Under the pieces are notes generated by a model. The model saw only the letters and a program-made list of their open reading frames with translations. It had not been told where the DNA came from and did not search any database. A stretch of 64,000 nucleotides of DNA, taken from positions 4,712,001 to 4,776,000 of the forward strand of contig OZ234500.1 of assembly GCA_965153455.1 (NCBI GenBank). The letters are read 5' to 3'. The stretch comes from Sphagnum compactum (lineage: Eukaryota > Bryophyta > Sphagnopsida > Sphagnales). This document shows, one piece after another, positions 10,680 to 23,633 of the stretch. Within the stretch, counting starts at the first letter, position 1. The number at the start of each line of letters is the position of its first letter. The translations under genes were made by a program, and so were the position numbers.

Positions 10680-12500
10680 TATGAGTGAAATGTCCCATGC
10701 CCCATTGAAATCATTCTCTTACATAGTTAAGAGGGTTGCTGGAACAGGTCCCACAGTGCATCACAAAGAGCCAACCAAGTGAGCTTTCTGTAACAATGGT
10801 CTTGTCGAGAGTAAGACCACTTTCAATCCCAAGTACCAATCAAGAACTAGTTATATTACTTTCAGATTGGTATTTGTTCAAAGTTCCTCTACTCTTCTCT
10901 CAGTCACCAAATCATCAAATTTTCTAGAAATTCATATAATGGGTTGAAACTAGATGTACAAAAACTCACTTGGTGCAAAAGCACTGAACCCTGAACCCTT
11001 ATCTATCATCATCTCCACTGCTGCCTCTAGTTCTTCTTTCTTTTAAGTGCAATTTTCAGCTCAGATGTTTCTCTTTTTAAGAGGGTGCAGGACACTGCTA
11101 GAGCTACTGTAAACTACTCCATCATTGGGACCATACACTCTTTCACTCCCATTCTAAATAACACAACCTCAAGAGTCAAGGAGTCAAACCGCAAGAAACC
11201 AAAAACCTCACCCTACACCATAAACCAGAATGCAGAGTCCTATCAGACAAGCCTTGGAGCCAAACCTCTAGATACAAAAAACATCACCCTAAACCCTAGA
11301 ACCTGATGTAGACCTATCAGACAAGCCTTGGGAGTCAGACCTCTAGATACCAAAAGCCTCACCCTAATCCACAATGTAGAACTAACCAAGAAACCTTCAT
11401 ATCTTATGCACATGTGTTTGGAAACAGAAGGGTGGATCCAATTACTGAAAAGCTAGAAGGTTGTTGTTTTGATTGTCTTCTGATGCCAATCAGGTCGTAT
11501 CTAGAACAGCATCAGCTCATTTTCATGTGTTCTCAAGCTGGAAAAACACTGTCATCCAGTGTGTGGTTACAACAAAATTGAATGCAAATGCTTCATGAAG
11601 CGCAAGTCTCTCAGACCAGCTCTACCCATGCTCAGCATTGCCCCGCAACTGTCTTTCTCACATCCAAGATTAGTTATTTACTTTTCTCGACCCCACCCAC
11701 AAAACTGAACTAGGAGTGCAAAATGTGAGAGACTATTAATAGTAATGCACCTGGACAAATCAAACCATCTAGGCAATCAACAGCAGCAGGTCTTATGCTT
11801 TGTTGTGTCTTCTTGCCAGTCTTCCGTGCCACAATGCTGGGCCAAAACCATATTGCTGAGCCAACCCAACATGTTCTGACTTTTCTTCATCCAAAATTTG
11901 TTATATACTGCACCAGTGGAGTTGCTCTTACAAATCTCTCAATGACATTTAGTTCAACAATCGGACACTGCATCTCAATCACGTTTAAAATGTTTCCAAT
12001 AGACGCTCTCCGCAATTTTCTAGGATGTGGTGCTTCTAGATATGACAAGCATTGGCAGTATATTGATCTGTGAATCATCCTCTAGTGGAAGATAATATCA
12101 CACAAGTGCACAATGTGATTCATGAATTCATGTTGCAGTGGCTCAAACTGGAGGATGCGGAAAAAATCATGACAAAGAAAAATCACTTACCAGACAGGTG
12201 AAGAATCTGAAGTCCCCACTCACATGCTTAATGAGAAAGAGGTGAGTGTCTTCAAGAAAGCTCTCTGGGGGAAACTGTACTCTTAATCGCCCTACCACAG
12301 ATGCCAAAGAAACTGTGAGAGAGGATGAAAGAAGCAATTGCACCCGGAAAAACAACGAAAACAAAGAAGACAAAATTAGGGCTTGGAGAATTAGGGCTCA
12401 GGCATGAGACAGGTGGTGGACCATCCTGTGGTCCAGATCTTCCATTTGTGGGATAATCGGATGGCTCGGATGTGCGGCCCTGTATTTTTCTGGGGTTTGA
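10680..12500. other. Intergenic DNA upstream of the eS24 gene
   Basis: No conserved gene was recognised. Frames at 11085-11306 and 11795-12078 lack any family signature. A three-unit tandem repeat lies at 11165-11390. The composition is less AT-rich than the flanking transposon zones, so undetected noncoding or regulatory DNA is possible. Confidence 0.5.
11165..11390. repeat. Tandem repeat, about 75 bp x 3
   Basis: CTATCAGACAAGCCTTGG recurs 74 bases apart (near 11240 and 11314). Each unit carries CCTCTAGATAC and CTCACCCTA segments. An earlier, more diverged unit begins near 11165. Confidence 0.75.
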
Positions 12501-12504
12501 AGAA

Positions 12505-12528
12505 TTAGGGTTTGGAGGGTTAGGGTTT
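12505..12528 (-). promoter_or_regulatory. Paired telo-boxes upstream of the eS24 gene
   Basis: TTAGGGTTT occurs at 12505-12513 and again at 12520-12528; on the other strand this is AAACCCTAA. Such telo-boxes are typical of plant promoters and 5' leaders of ribosomal protein genes. They lie about 140-160 bp before the eS24 start codon. Two shorter TTAGGGCT variants lie just upstream (12376-12400). Confidence 0.7.
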
Positions 12529-12666
12529 GGGGATAAGGCGGATTTCTAGAAGAAGCGCTGTTCTCTCTGATCCAGGTCTTTTGTTTTTCGCGCTTCGTTT
12601 TGTTGCTCGTCGTCAAGATCCGCAGCAGCGGCAGAAGTAGCGGGAGTCGGTTGCAGCGGCGTAAAT

Positions 12667-14712
12667 ATGACAGAGAGAGCGTGCACCGTGCGTACGCGCA
12701 AGTTCATGACCAACCGTCTGCTTGCTCGGAAGCAGTTTGTAAGTAACACTCTACAGCTTACTTTTCCTTTAGGTTTTTTTTCTTTCCTGCCTTCTTCTTC
12801 TTTCTCCCGCCCAAGTATTGGAAGAATCACGTTGACTTGATTTATTTTGCAAGTTACGGAAGTGGTGACTATTGCTCCCTGAAGGCTCTTTTCAAGGAGT
12901 GCGTAGGAAGAATGGGTCGAAGTCCGCTAGTAAGTAACGGAGTTCTAAGGATGGTCTTAGTGCTTTTGTTTTTGAGATATTCTCCCGCGACTTTTACACT
13001 GATTGGGTGTAACGAAGACGAGTGATACTGGTCGCGATTCTTTTTCGTTTGCACTTCTATTCTCATTGTGTAGGGTTTCTGAGTGTAGATGTATCAGACT
13101 TCCGCATGTAGCATCATGTTTTTCTAAGATGTTATGTGACGAAGATGACATTCATAAGTACTCTTTTCTAGGATGGTAAAATTTAGGAAAAGGGGTTCAT
13201 CCCGCCACTCCTCGTTTTGACAGTCGTTTGTCTGATGTTAGACTTGTGACTTGCCTTGCTCTGTATGAGGGAGTTTGAAGATGGTGTGTTTGACTGTGCA
13301 GGTTATTGATGTTCTTCATCCTGGCCGTGCCAATGTTTCAAAGGTGTGCTCCAGCTGGAAATGCCATATGTTTTCTCTATGTTTTTTGGTGATTTAAGTA
13401 TAGCTTGACTTGGCCAGTGTGTCCAGTCATATTTGTTTGTAATGCAGACAATTAGAAGGATGGAAAAATCCCTGTCAGTTTTTCAAGATTTGCTGATTTT
13501 AGGTGTTCAGTAGTTTGTGCTCAATGGTCAATCAATCCTTTTGAAGAGCACTATTGCCATGAAAAATATGATAATAAGCAGGATGAAAGCTATGCCTTGT
13601 TGTTTTGTTTCCAGCCACACCTTGGAATGCTATGGTTCTGCAATGTTTTAGCAACATTGTATTGTCTTGTGTGGCTACAAGGGGTTTTCTCTTTAAGGAT
13701 GTCTCGAATTTCTTGTTACAGGCAGAGCTCAAGGAGAAACTTGCAAAGGTTTATGATGTGCGTGACCCTCAGTCCATTTTTGTCTTTGGCTTTCGAACAC
13801 AGTTTGGAGGTGGCAAGTCAACAGGATTTGGCCTCATTTATGACAGTGTTGATGCTGCCAAGAAATTTGAGCCCAAATATCGCCTCATCCGGGTATGCCA
13901 TTTTCCTGCTTCTTGGTGCTTGTAGACTAATGACTTCTTGATGCAGAAGATTTGAGGGGAGAGTGAACCAATCATTAATCCCCACAACATGAGAGTGTGT
14001 AATTCTTCCTGTACACTAGTTTGCTTCACAGTTTGTACCACAATTGTCTAGTTCTTTGCCCACGGTTTGTCTGATCACAGGGCAGTCCAGTTGATTAGAT
14101 TCTTTAGGTACTCCTGTTTTAATGTATTCTTGGGGGTCTCTTCGCAGAATGGGTTGGCAACAAAGGTGGAGAAATCAAGGAAGCAAATGAAGGAACGGAA
14201 AAACAGGGCGAAGAAGATCAGAGGTGTCAAGAAGGTACTGTTTCTCTCTCACCATGTTAGGTGTTATGTTTACCCTTTGTGTAATTTGCAGAATGATGAG
14301 TTGCTCTTTTGTAGCAAGTTCACATATTATGTGGTGGCTCATCAAAAAGTGGTGTTTCCCCTCAGCCCTAATATCAAGATCATCTTAAACCCTAAATGTG
14401 AGTCAGATTTGCAAGCAGATTGTTTTGATATATGATGTCAAAACAAACAGGAGGCACTTACATTGACATTTGTTGCTGTTTACTCAGTAGATTTCTTTGG
14501 CTGGACATGTTTGCCCTCAATATGGTAGTCGAATGCACTAATGAGTCTTGATGAAACACAGTTTACCTTTATTAGTTTTGATCCAACATGCTCAGGATTG
14601 CTGAGGTATGAACTATGAACTTTGGATTTGTTGAATGGTCTGCAAAATTTATTCTGGTTTGTTTTATTTTGTGCAGACAAAGGCTTCAGACGCAGCAAAG
14701 AAGAAGAAGTAA
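12667..14712 (+). CDS. RPS24: 40S ribosomal protein eS24, five coding exons
   Basis: Structural protein of the small cytosolic ribosomal subunit. Coding exons are 12667-12738, 13302-13343, 13722-13892, 14148-14234 and 14677-14712, giving 135 aa, close to the usual eukaryotic eS24 length. All introns are GT..AG and fall between codons. The protein starts [19 protein letters not shown], continues through [14 protein letters not shown] and [20 protein letters not shown], and ends in a lysine-rich tail ending AAKKKK, all hallmarks of eS24. The first ATG follows a GC-richer leader with telo-boxes upstream, consistent with coordinated ribosomal-protein expression. No defect is visible, so it is probably functional. 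Longer frames overlapping the introns are shadows. Confidence 0.96.
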
Positions 14713-15289
14713 ACTGGCATGTTGTAATACCTCTTCTGGTGTCTTGATGTTTTTTGCCTCAAATGAGGAAGTGACTTTTCTTGAGGTCTTTTATTCTCTC
14801 AGTTGAAAGCAGGGAAGACCATTTCTTTTGTGCACCAGGCAGGATTTAAGATTCAAGCAAATATTTGTAGTATGCTCACTTTGATAGCTTTTACAATTAA
14901 ACAAGGCTGTTTCGTTCCAGGTCTTGTTGCTTGATGAGATGGTTGTTCCAGATTTATGCATGCAAGTTAATCAGAATGTTGCCAGTTCAAAGTTCAGACT
15001 TGTATACATCTGACGTGTCTTTTGCCATCTGCAACCATTTATTACACACATTAAACTGTTGGAGTAGTGTGTGAAATATACGGACTATTGTTTGGACTTG
15101 AGAAGTAGAATGCATTGATATGGTTGAGTTCAGGATCTATATTATTGATGTCATACAATGTTTTGGATTTGCCTAACATGCACCCTCTCTGTTGCTCACA
15201 TTTTTTCATTCACTCAAGCCTAGTCAGAATAAGATCCTGCAAATCTTCTGAATTGAAACACACTGATCTTTAAAAGTTAGGGTCAGTTT

Positions 15290-15690
15290 GACACACATTT
15301 GGCATATCCTTTCTGGCCTTGAGGGGGGTTACTATGGGTACTTTGTAGTTGCACATTTATCCTTGTCAAGTTTGATCTTCGCTTCATGGTTCTCTAAACA
15401 CCTATTTTGTATATGTCCGCATGTAACTGATCTTGAAAAGTCCTAATAAGGTCTATAACACATTTGGCTTATCCAATATGGTATTGGGGGTATTTTATTC
15501 AAGCACATTTTCCCTTGTCAAGTTTGATCCTCGTTTGGCAACTCGTGTTAAACACATATTCTAGTTTTGTATGTATATTATTAAGCTTGAAAACCTTTAA
15601 TGAAGTTTGTAGCAATTGGGCATATCCAATATGGGTGTGGGGTTTTTGCAACTTCCTTGTAGGGTTCATAATGTTGATTGTTCTTCCGAT
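15290..15690. repeat. Tandem repeat, about 160 bp x 2.5
   Basis: Units begin ACACATTTGGCATATCC (15293), ACACATTTGGCTTATCC (15458) and CAATTGGGCATATCC (about 15613). Each includes CCTTGTCAAGTTTGATC or a truncated equivalent, and the first two also share AACACCTATTTTG-like sequence. The spacing is 165 then about 155 bp. Confidence 0.8.
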
Positions 15691-17029
15691 GATTACTTTT
15701 TCAGGAAGTGTTTTTTAAATGACCTCTTCTTATTGATAGTTTATAGTGATTATTTTGAATGGTTATGATCCTTTTGGTGATGATTTTAATCCTCTTGATT
15801 TTGGTCCCCAAACTTGAATGGTGTTTCTAGTGGTTGTTTATTTGGTTCTGATTGTGAATATTGTGCATGGCGAGTTTGTTTTTTTTCAAAGGAATGGGAA
15901 GCTTCCCAAAACATCGTGACTTCATGGTAGAGATTCAATAATTTGAATCAATTGCCTTGCACAAGGCAAAACAACCCTTTTGGGACACGGTGCCTTAACA
16001 AATTGTGACACCCTTATAACTTACTACATTAATGATTTTGTTCCATGTTCACTTTGTCACATATAACACCAATAAAAAAGCATGTGATCTATCCAAAACC
16101 CTATTTGTCAAGGAAACCCTAGAAGACCATTTGCAAGAAACCTTAAAAAGTTGAAAATAGGCAATTCAAATGAAGAAAGTTTAAAACAATTGACATTGCA
16201 ATGTGATGAACTGTTAGAATCTTAGAAAGCCTTGAATGGGTGTGCAACCCAAAATGGATTTTTAAAATGACAAATTTCATTAACTATCATAGTACTAAAC
16301 CCATCTCCTAGCCCTAACCCTCCTCCTAGTAACTTGGATTGACTTAATACTAGTGCAACCTCTTTGAACCTTATCCTTATGATTGTTTCCATCGAAAAAC
16401 AAACCCCTATTACAAAATTGACCAAAAGTGAAATAACAATGATGAACTCCAAAAGCATGGTAGGTTAGTAATTTTTTACATTTGATGTTCATGATACCTT
16501 ATTAACATGAAAAATGAATATTTAGAGAGAAATAATAAGGGTAAAGATTAACAATTTAAAGATGGTTAGATTGAGGAGCAATTTTAGAAAAGAAAAAAAA
16601 GATAAACTTGGTTAAGGCAATTTTAAACATGCAATTAATAGTTTCATACCCACCCTTGTGCAACACGGGTTGAGGTTGTAACCTCCAACAATTTTTTATA
16701 AGAGCTCCATTTGTTGTCAGTATAAATAGTTGGTGAAAAAAACCCTAACTTGGAAAATTTTAGTTTTGTGCAATCAAACATTGTCATGAAACATTTCCAC
16801 CAAATTGCATCATGGTTCACATCCAATGGTAATTATTATTTCCTTATCCTTTGCATAATGAACTTTTCTTTGCTCGTGTAGCCCAAATTCCCCAAAAAAC
16901 AATCAAATTACTCATCCATGTTGGTGAAATATTAACACCATTCTTAGTAAATGGTTGAAAAGTAAAAAATGTTTGTGTCATGGTAGGATTTGAAATAATT
17001 CATGTCAGTATAAATAAAGCATCCATGGT

Positions 17030-18260
17030 GTTTAGAAATTCAAACTTTAAAATCCAAATTATGAATTTTAACCTTAAATTCAAACCTTGGACCCTAAAAA
17101 CTAAACCTAAACCTTGAAATCATACTTATTTTTAATTATGAAATTGTGCGGAGTAAGTTGGGTCACCTTGTGAACCTAACAATTACTAACATTATGTGAA
17201 TTGCCAACGCTTCAAACTTTATTAATGTGAAGTTAGTGAAGTTTTTGAATAGTGTTAATGTGACCTACATTATGGCAACGATGTCTTAGAACCCCATGTT
17301 GAATCAATGGATTACTTGATCCCTTCACCTTCATTATCATTTAGAACTTCCTCAAAATTAAGAACAATAAAAGCACATTGGAAAAACATACAAACATTTT
17401 GGTTCATTTCATCTGACATCTTTTCACCACTTGAGGAGGAATTTCAATCACAATTTGAAGAATCATGGTTTAAGTATGAAAATGTCATCTTGTGTGTCCA
17501 AGTGATAATAAAAATTGAAAGACTTTGGTTTGAACTATGTTTTATATAGTCCCCATGAGCCCATGAAACCCATAAAATTTTCCCTCCTATTTAGTTTATA
17601 CATGAATCCATATCCTTGTGATTGATTTTTACCACCAACCTTACTTACACTCTAATTATTAAATCCCCAAATCCCATTTTATAATTACACATCATTCCAT
17701 AATAGTCATTTTGACCATGACCTTTAAACTTTATATTAAACCTTACCATAATCCCTATTAATAAAACCTTAAACACCAAGACCTTAACCTACCATTAATT
17801 TTAATCCATAGTCCCCATGCTTAACTCTAGCCCTAAATTGTGGTTCATAACTTCAAGATTTACATGAGCACAAAATATATCTTATAACCTTAACCTTAAA
17901 CCCTAATCGTATTTATAAAGATTAACCTTAAATTAACAATCTCAAACCTAAAATTGAAACTTCAAAAATTCAACCCCAAAACCCCAAAAATTAAATCCTA
18001 AAAAAAACCAACATAAACATTAAAACCAAACCTTAAAGTCACAAGTTTTAAACCATAAAATATCAAATCTTGAACCCGCAAAAAAATGCCCCAAGTTTCA
18101 TTATCTAAACCCTAAAACTTAAATTCAAAAAAGATCAAACAAAAACCTTAAATATTAAACCATAATTATAAGGAAACCAAACACAAACCCTAAAAAATAA
18201 ACCTTAAAACCAAAAACTCAAAAACCCCCATATAGCCCATAGCCTCGCAATTTTTTAACC
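17030..18260. repeat. Degenerate telomere-like AAACCYTAAA-rich tract
   Basis: Scattered AAACCCTAA, AACCTTAAA and AAACCTAAA words recur every 10-40 bases across about 1.2 kb, all on the same strand, with heavy mutation between them. It may be an old interstitial telomere-like tract or a biased simple-sequence region. It lies directly before the PIF/Harbinger remnant. Confidence 0.5.
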
Positions 18261-18353
18261 TTTAATCTACAACCTCCTTAGGCCTTTTTCAACCCCTACA
18301 AAGACCCCATAGCATAAACAATAAAACTAGTAATCCATAGGTCAAAAAAAACT

Positions 18354-19140
18354 TTGCCATGGTTCTTCTTCATTGCTAGCACATATTTGCACCCAATCAT
18401 CGAAAACTTTAAAAATGTTACTAAGTTGCAAAACATTGTTGGTTTCATAAATGGGACTCACATTCCTTTGTTTCAAAAACCTAATAGAAAAATCATTGCA
18501 TTAACTACAAATTTTTACAATCACAAAAGGTTCCATAACATTATTTTACAAGGGGAATGTGATTATGATAATTTTTTGTAGAACATTTCAACCTCACAAC
18601 CTAGGGGAGTTACTAATGGTGCACCATTCACATTAAGTAATATATATTGGGAACTAAGGTGTCAAGAAATTTGAACAAAATATGTAGTTGATGTTTTTAG
18701 AATGTAAAAGCATATCCTTTACTTCTTTGGTGATATAACTTACCCATTACGAGTGTAGTTAACGAAAACTTTTAAGGATAAAATGATCTTGATAAACTAT
18801 GGTTTGATAATTCAATGAATCATGGCCATTTGTTCATTCAAGTTAATTTTGAAAATTTGAAAAATAAATGGCACATGTTTAAGAATCTTAATTGTAGATT
18901 TGATAAAAGAAGCAAAATCATTATGACATGTTGTGTTATTCACAATTAAATTGTCAATTGATTGACATACCAAAATTGGTTGTGCACGGTGTTCATAAAA
19001 AAGGAGAATGACTTGTGAGTTTTCATGGTTAATGAGTTCATACTTACCAAAAATATGATGCAAGAAAGGAGGCTAAAAAAGCAATATGGAATGCATTAGT
19101 TGCATCATGGTTAAGACATAATCATGTAGCTTGATAATTT
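18354..19140 (+). pseudogene. PIF/Harbinger transposase remnant (DDE_Tnp_4 type)
   Basis: Translation shows NIVGFINGTHIPL, then FYNHKRFHNIILQGECD, GVTNGAPFTLSNIYWEL, WFDNSMNHGHLFIQVNFENL, NRWxxxKNLNCR-like KNLNCRFDKRSKI and CCVIHN, in the order found in PIF/Harbinger nucleases. The catalytic aspartate of the usual DGTHI motif is N, and the downstream HDG aspartate is also replaced (VTNGA). Several stops and frame changes break the frame after 18581. The copy is dead. A MYB/SANT-like second ORF lies on the opposite strand at 19633-19990, a common arrangement in this superfamily. Element ends were not found. Confidence 0.8.
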
Positions 19141-19632
19141 ACTATTACATTTCACTAAATAGCACACAATGCATATGGTTGTCATGATTTGAAAAAAAAT
19201 TTAAATATATATTTTATATCATATTAAACTTGGATTACAATGCCATGTGATTCAAAAGATAGTCAAATATATGCATTACTTTCCAAACATTTTTTTCTTT
19301 TTGAATATTTTTGGTTTAAAAACAATTGCAAAAAGAGTTATAATTTAAATATGTGAATTTAAAAACTATTTTGTAAGCATGTATGTTATTTCAACATCTC
19401 CTTCTAAGCTACAAGCTTTAAGAAATTTATCATGTTAAAAGACTTTACAAGTTTGTTAATGTTGTAGCAAAACTATTCACACCTCCAAAATTCCCATGAC
19501 TTTTCTTTGACATCATTTTATTATAAACACCTCGTTGACAACAAACATGTGTGCAAAAAATAAATAGAGATGCATTTGCATGTGTTCCATAAAGCAAACA
19601 TTGGTGTTGTGCGAATGGGAGAAGATGGTGTG

Positions 19633-19990
19633 TCACCTAGTGGTGATAATCTTTACACTTAGGTTTAGTGTTATGATCAACATCCTTAACACCTTGATAG
19701 GGATTACCTTTTGGTGTTCCCATGTCCTTTCCTTTTTGACAAACAATTTACTTTTGTAAGGATTTGATCCATGTGCAACACCATTTCGAAAGTGCATTTT
19801 TGGTGACTTTCTCATTAATTTTTTTGCAATGTATTTATTCTTCAACTTTTCCCACTCATCTTTGATTTGGGCATGATTTCTCACGGGTTCATTGGCAATG
19901 AAACTTCATTGTAATGTCTTGCTATGAATAAACTTATTTAAAGTACTTTTTGCCAATAGCCAAAAACTTCTTTTCTAAGCATTACTTGAT
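19633..19990 (-). pseudogene. MYB/SANT-like ORF2 remnant of PIF/Harbinger element
   Basis: The minus strand reads NEPVRNHAQIKDEWEKLKNK YIAKK, with the arrangement of aromatic and basic residues seen in the trihelix/MYB-like protein that accompanies PIF/Harbinger transposases. Upstream sequence extends the frame with stops. It converges with the transposase remnant at 18354-19140. Assignment rests on the partial motif plus position, so it is less certain than the transposase. Confidence 0.5.
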
Positions 19991-22250
19991 AGAAAGTTAG
20001 TTGCATTTTCACTCCAATTTCAACCCTTATATATAAACTTATCGATCTTTTTCTAAACGTGCAAAAAAATAATAATTGTACACAAACCTATTACTACTTA
20101 CTATTGTCAAATATGATCAATTTTGCTACATTGAGAGGATGCTAAAATTTTGCTAAGTGAATTACTATGGGATTTGTACTTGAGTTTTGAAGGTTTAAAT
20201 TTGTGAATACTTATGTTAATTCCTAAATGACTCAAGCTTTTTAGAAACCTTTTAACATTCACATTACCTATATTGTGAAAATTTTAGAAATCACATCAAA
20301 CAAATAAACCACTTGTTGGATTTGAAATGGAGATCATGGGTGAACAATGACAGAAATTTAAAATTCAATGATTTGGCAATTGATGAAATTCAATATTTTG
20401 ATTAACATCATCTTAACTTGAGAAAATGCTACCCACACCATCATAGAACATGTCAATGTTGATTCAAAACATCAAACACCTTCCTCATTGTTGGAACTTA
20501 CTATGGATATAAAAGCTAAAATCAAGTAACCATATAAAATGAATTAGGTCAAAATTAAACACCATATGACTTTCCATCACCTTGTAATAATGAAAAGTGA
20601 AAAAGGATTTAAAACTATAACACACATTCAAAACTCGCATATTATACACCCTTTTACCCACTTATCCCCATCCCATAAAGGTGTATTGTTTATTAAAACT
20701 TAATATTCTTTGGCTGGTTAGTGTTTATTTTTGGAAAAATCCCCACCCCTTGAAAGTCATTGCATGCTAAAGTCAACAAAATAATTTGAAAATATTTGAG
20801 GCTGCGGGGGTTTAGAAAATAAAATATCCCCCCCTCCCCCCCCGCCGCCATGTGGAAAGAGGGTAAATAATGTAGTGTGATTCTTATTAATTAGTTGAAC
20901 CCTCACCATTTAAAAACAAATTCTTGTGATGTTGCCAAACTTGGGCTATATATATATGTATTGTAAGAGGTAGGTAGGTAGATCATTTTAATGTTGAATA
21001 TTTTCCCAAAGATTTCAATATATACACAAAAATATAATAAATTTGTATTTTTTATGTTAAATACACCTTAATAATGCAAAAGTTCATAAAATTTTTCTTC
21101 ATAATTATTTGGTGCATAATATCATATTTGTTATACATGATTTTTTTGGACAAAAGTGGCTCACCCTTGCTATGTTTTCACCCTTTTGGCCTATGTTAAT
21201 AACAAAGGCACAAATTGTGACAACATAGTCTATCAATGTTAAATCACTTTAGTGTTTTAACATGGTTAACATTTGGGACATTTATTTCAATGTCTGATGA
21301 TGCATTTCAAGTCTTTGGTTAATTGTTTTGATATTAATGGAAGGAGAAAATCCACTTGTCTAACACTGGTAAGGGAAATAAAACATAAAAATTTAGATTC
21401 AACATGCATTGGGGGCCTAATAAATTCGGTAGGATTGGAACTTAGAACACATTAAGGCAATGCCAATTGTGACAATAAAAATCTAAAGTAATGTCCAACA
21501 TACCAAATGCACTATTATATTTTCAAAGCTTAATTCTTTTGAATCTTAATTTGGTTTAAGTCTTGTAATTTTGATATTCTTTTAATTAAAATTCAAAGAT
21601 TGTCCCAACATGCTTGCATTGCTTCAACATTGCCACAACATCAACCTATTTTGCCTTTAAACATTGTTTAAATATGTTTGGATGTGCTTGACATTCTCCA
21701 TGACATGATATGTTGACAATGTTGCAACTTATCAAATATAACCAAACCTAAACATATAAAGGATATTACCAAATTGAAAAATTTCTTTGAATTTTTTATC
21801 TTGAAACTTAATTAGGCCAACATGTGGCTCAAACAAGTGTACTCCATAATAAACTTTTGTTTCACAAATAAATTAGAAGGCTCCAACATGATGCATACAA
21901 TTTAGATTGACCTTCATCATTTTCCCCCATGTGGGTTGTGTAATTTGAAAGTTTTTGAATTCTTGTGCATGGAACCAATGATTAAGTTCTTGAACAATAC
22001 AACACATTAAAGGAGTTTTTCTATTCATATAATGAAAAAACACTATGTATTTGTCAAAGGTTTACATACCTACTTCTCTCCCTTTACAACCCACCTCACT
22101 TAGTCCATAGACCAATTTGAAATACAATAGATTGAAGAATTAGAAGGAAGTTGACAATGAGAGAGGTAGCTCTATAAGGGGAGATCATGTTTGCATTGTA
22201 TAACCAATTATGGTTTGAACTTTCAACCTCTTCCAAGTAATACATGTTTT
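19990..22250. other. AT-rich intergenic DNA, no gene recognised
   Basis: Only short frames occur. A C-rich run lies at about 20828-20850. No repeat family member with clear ends was seen. Confidence 0.55.
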
Positions 22251-22253
22251 CAC

Positions 22254-22672
22254 CAATGTTGGGTAGTTATTAAAATAAGAGTAGACTAATGTTGGGCAAT
22301 TTTCAAGTTTTTGTGGGAATTGTTAAATCTAATTCTTAGGATTGTTTATAAAAAATTGTCAAGTTAATTTTTTTAAAGTTTAGAAAATTGTTCAAGTTTT
22401 CAAAACTTTGAAAAAAAAAATAGCCAATTTTTTTGTCAAATTGGTTTTCATACATTTATGCCTAATTGTTTTTGTACTCGATCGTATTCTCAATTCAAAG
22501 TTTTTCTTATACCCTCTAGGTTTTCATTGAGCTAATTCTTACCTTGGTGAAAATTAGTGGTCAAGTTTTCATAATGAATATCACTGTTGATGATACCCAC
22601 AAATTTTCATTTGAGAATTGACTTGAAATTTGTTAAGGTTCTCGGAAAAAAAGTGAGTGCCACCCAACATTG
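22254..22672. mobile_element. Possible short hAT-like MITE (419 bp)
   Basis: It starts CAATGTTGGGTAG and ends, in reverse complement, CAATGTTGGGTGG. These are the same terminal bases as the hAT element at 25071-29308. A second CTAATGTTGGGCA near 22287 could be an alternative left end. No 8-bp target duplication is evident, so the boundaries are tentative. Confidence 0.5.
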
Positions 22673-22689
22673 GAACAAACCCCAATAGT

Positions 22690-22990
22690 TATTAGGGTGG
22701 TTCTTTGGGTTCATAACCATGGTTCTCAAAAAAATGAAAGACTTGATTCTCATATATAACCATAATTCTCAAAAAATGAAAAATGAAACAAGCAACGATA
22801 AAATGGTTGGTTCTTTCATAAATTGCAGATTTCTTTTAATTTGTGAAATAGTGGGGACTTAGTGTTTCTTTGATTCTAACTTTTTTTTCTCAAAAAACCA
22901 AAACCAACGGTACTTTGATTCTAAAATTTAAAAAAATCAGAGCCAGTGATTCTTTAAATTTTCAAATAATTGCACAATAGTGATTTTTTT
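22690..22990 (+). repeat. Dispersed GGTTCTTT-rich repeat, copy 1
   Basis: A run of GGTTCTTT, CATAACCATGGTTCTC and TTTGATTCTAAAATTT segments aligns in order with the reverse complement of 44558-44880. This supports a dispersed repeat family, possibly related to the GAGAACC-rich ends of the hAT element. Confidence 0.5.
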
Positions 22991-23633
22991 CCCCCAAATG
23001 TTCTAATGTTGCATCATTGGCTAGCATCCCAAAATTAATTTAGTTTAAAAGTTTGATCATCATGTGATGAAAAGTGAAGGGATGAAACCCTAACTTAATG
23101 GAATAGTACCATCAATTGCCGAAAGTAGAACACGACAAAACTTTTGATAATTGATGGAGATGGGAAAGGGTGATGCAAACTAATATTGTTTGTTTTTCCT
23201 TTGTTTTGTTTATTATAAGTTATGGAAAGTGGTTTTTTAATTTTTGGTGACGCTTGGTGTGTTTTGTATTCTTCATTTTGCGTGGTGTGATGTTTTTGCA
23301 TTGTTTCTTTGGTGGACTTCCATTAAGGAGGAGATGTTTCAATTGGAATAAAAGTTGCCAATTCAGAGATGCTTACGATAGACATAAGGCTATTCAAATT
23401 TTTATTGTGTAAGAAGGTGGTAAATCATTGGTGTGATGGTGAACTAAAATCCCATGTTTTATGGATGGTTAAACCTTTGTGTGAAGAACCTTATTCCTTT
23501 TTGAGGTTATGCAATTTTTGTTGCGCCATGAGCTTCAGTAAAAGGAGTGTAAATAGAATGTAGGGGTTGATAATTAGGGTTATGATGAAAGGTCTTAAGG
23601 ATTTCAAGAATGGACAAATGGCAGGTCATTTAT

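Larger units (their letters stand above)
14713..18350. other. 3' flank of eS24 and AT-rich intergenic DNA
   Basis: The first few hundred bases probably contain the eS24 3' UTR. A three-unit tandem repeat occupies 15290-15690. From about 17030 to 18260 the DNA is filled with degenerate AAACCCTAAA- and AACCTTAAA-like words. No gene was recognised; frames at 16222-16492 and 17307-17549 have no family signature. Confidence 0.55.

Noticed and set aside
13597-13941. 106-114 codon ORFs inside the eS24 gene
   Set aside because: They read through an intron and exon 3 of eS24. Only the segment 13722-13892 in one frame is coding.
22254-22680. 8-bp target duplication for the short hAT-like element
   Set aside because: GTTTTCAC and GAACAAAC agree at only 3 of 8 positions, so no duplication is claimed.
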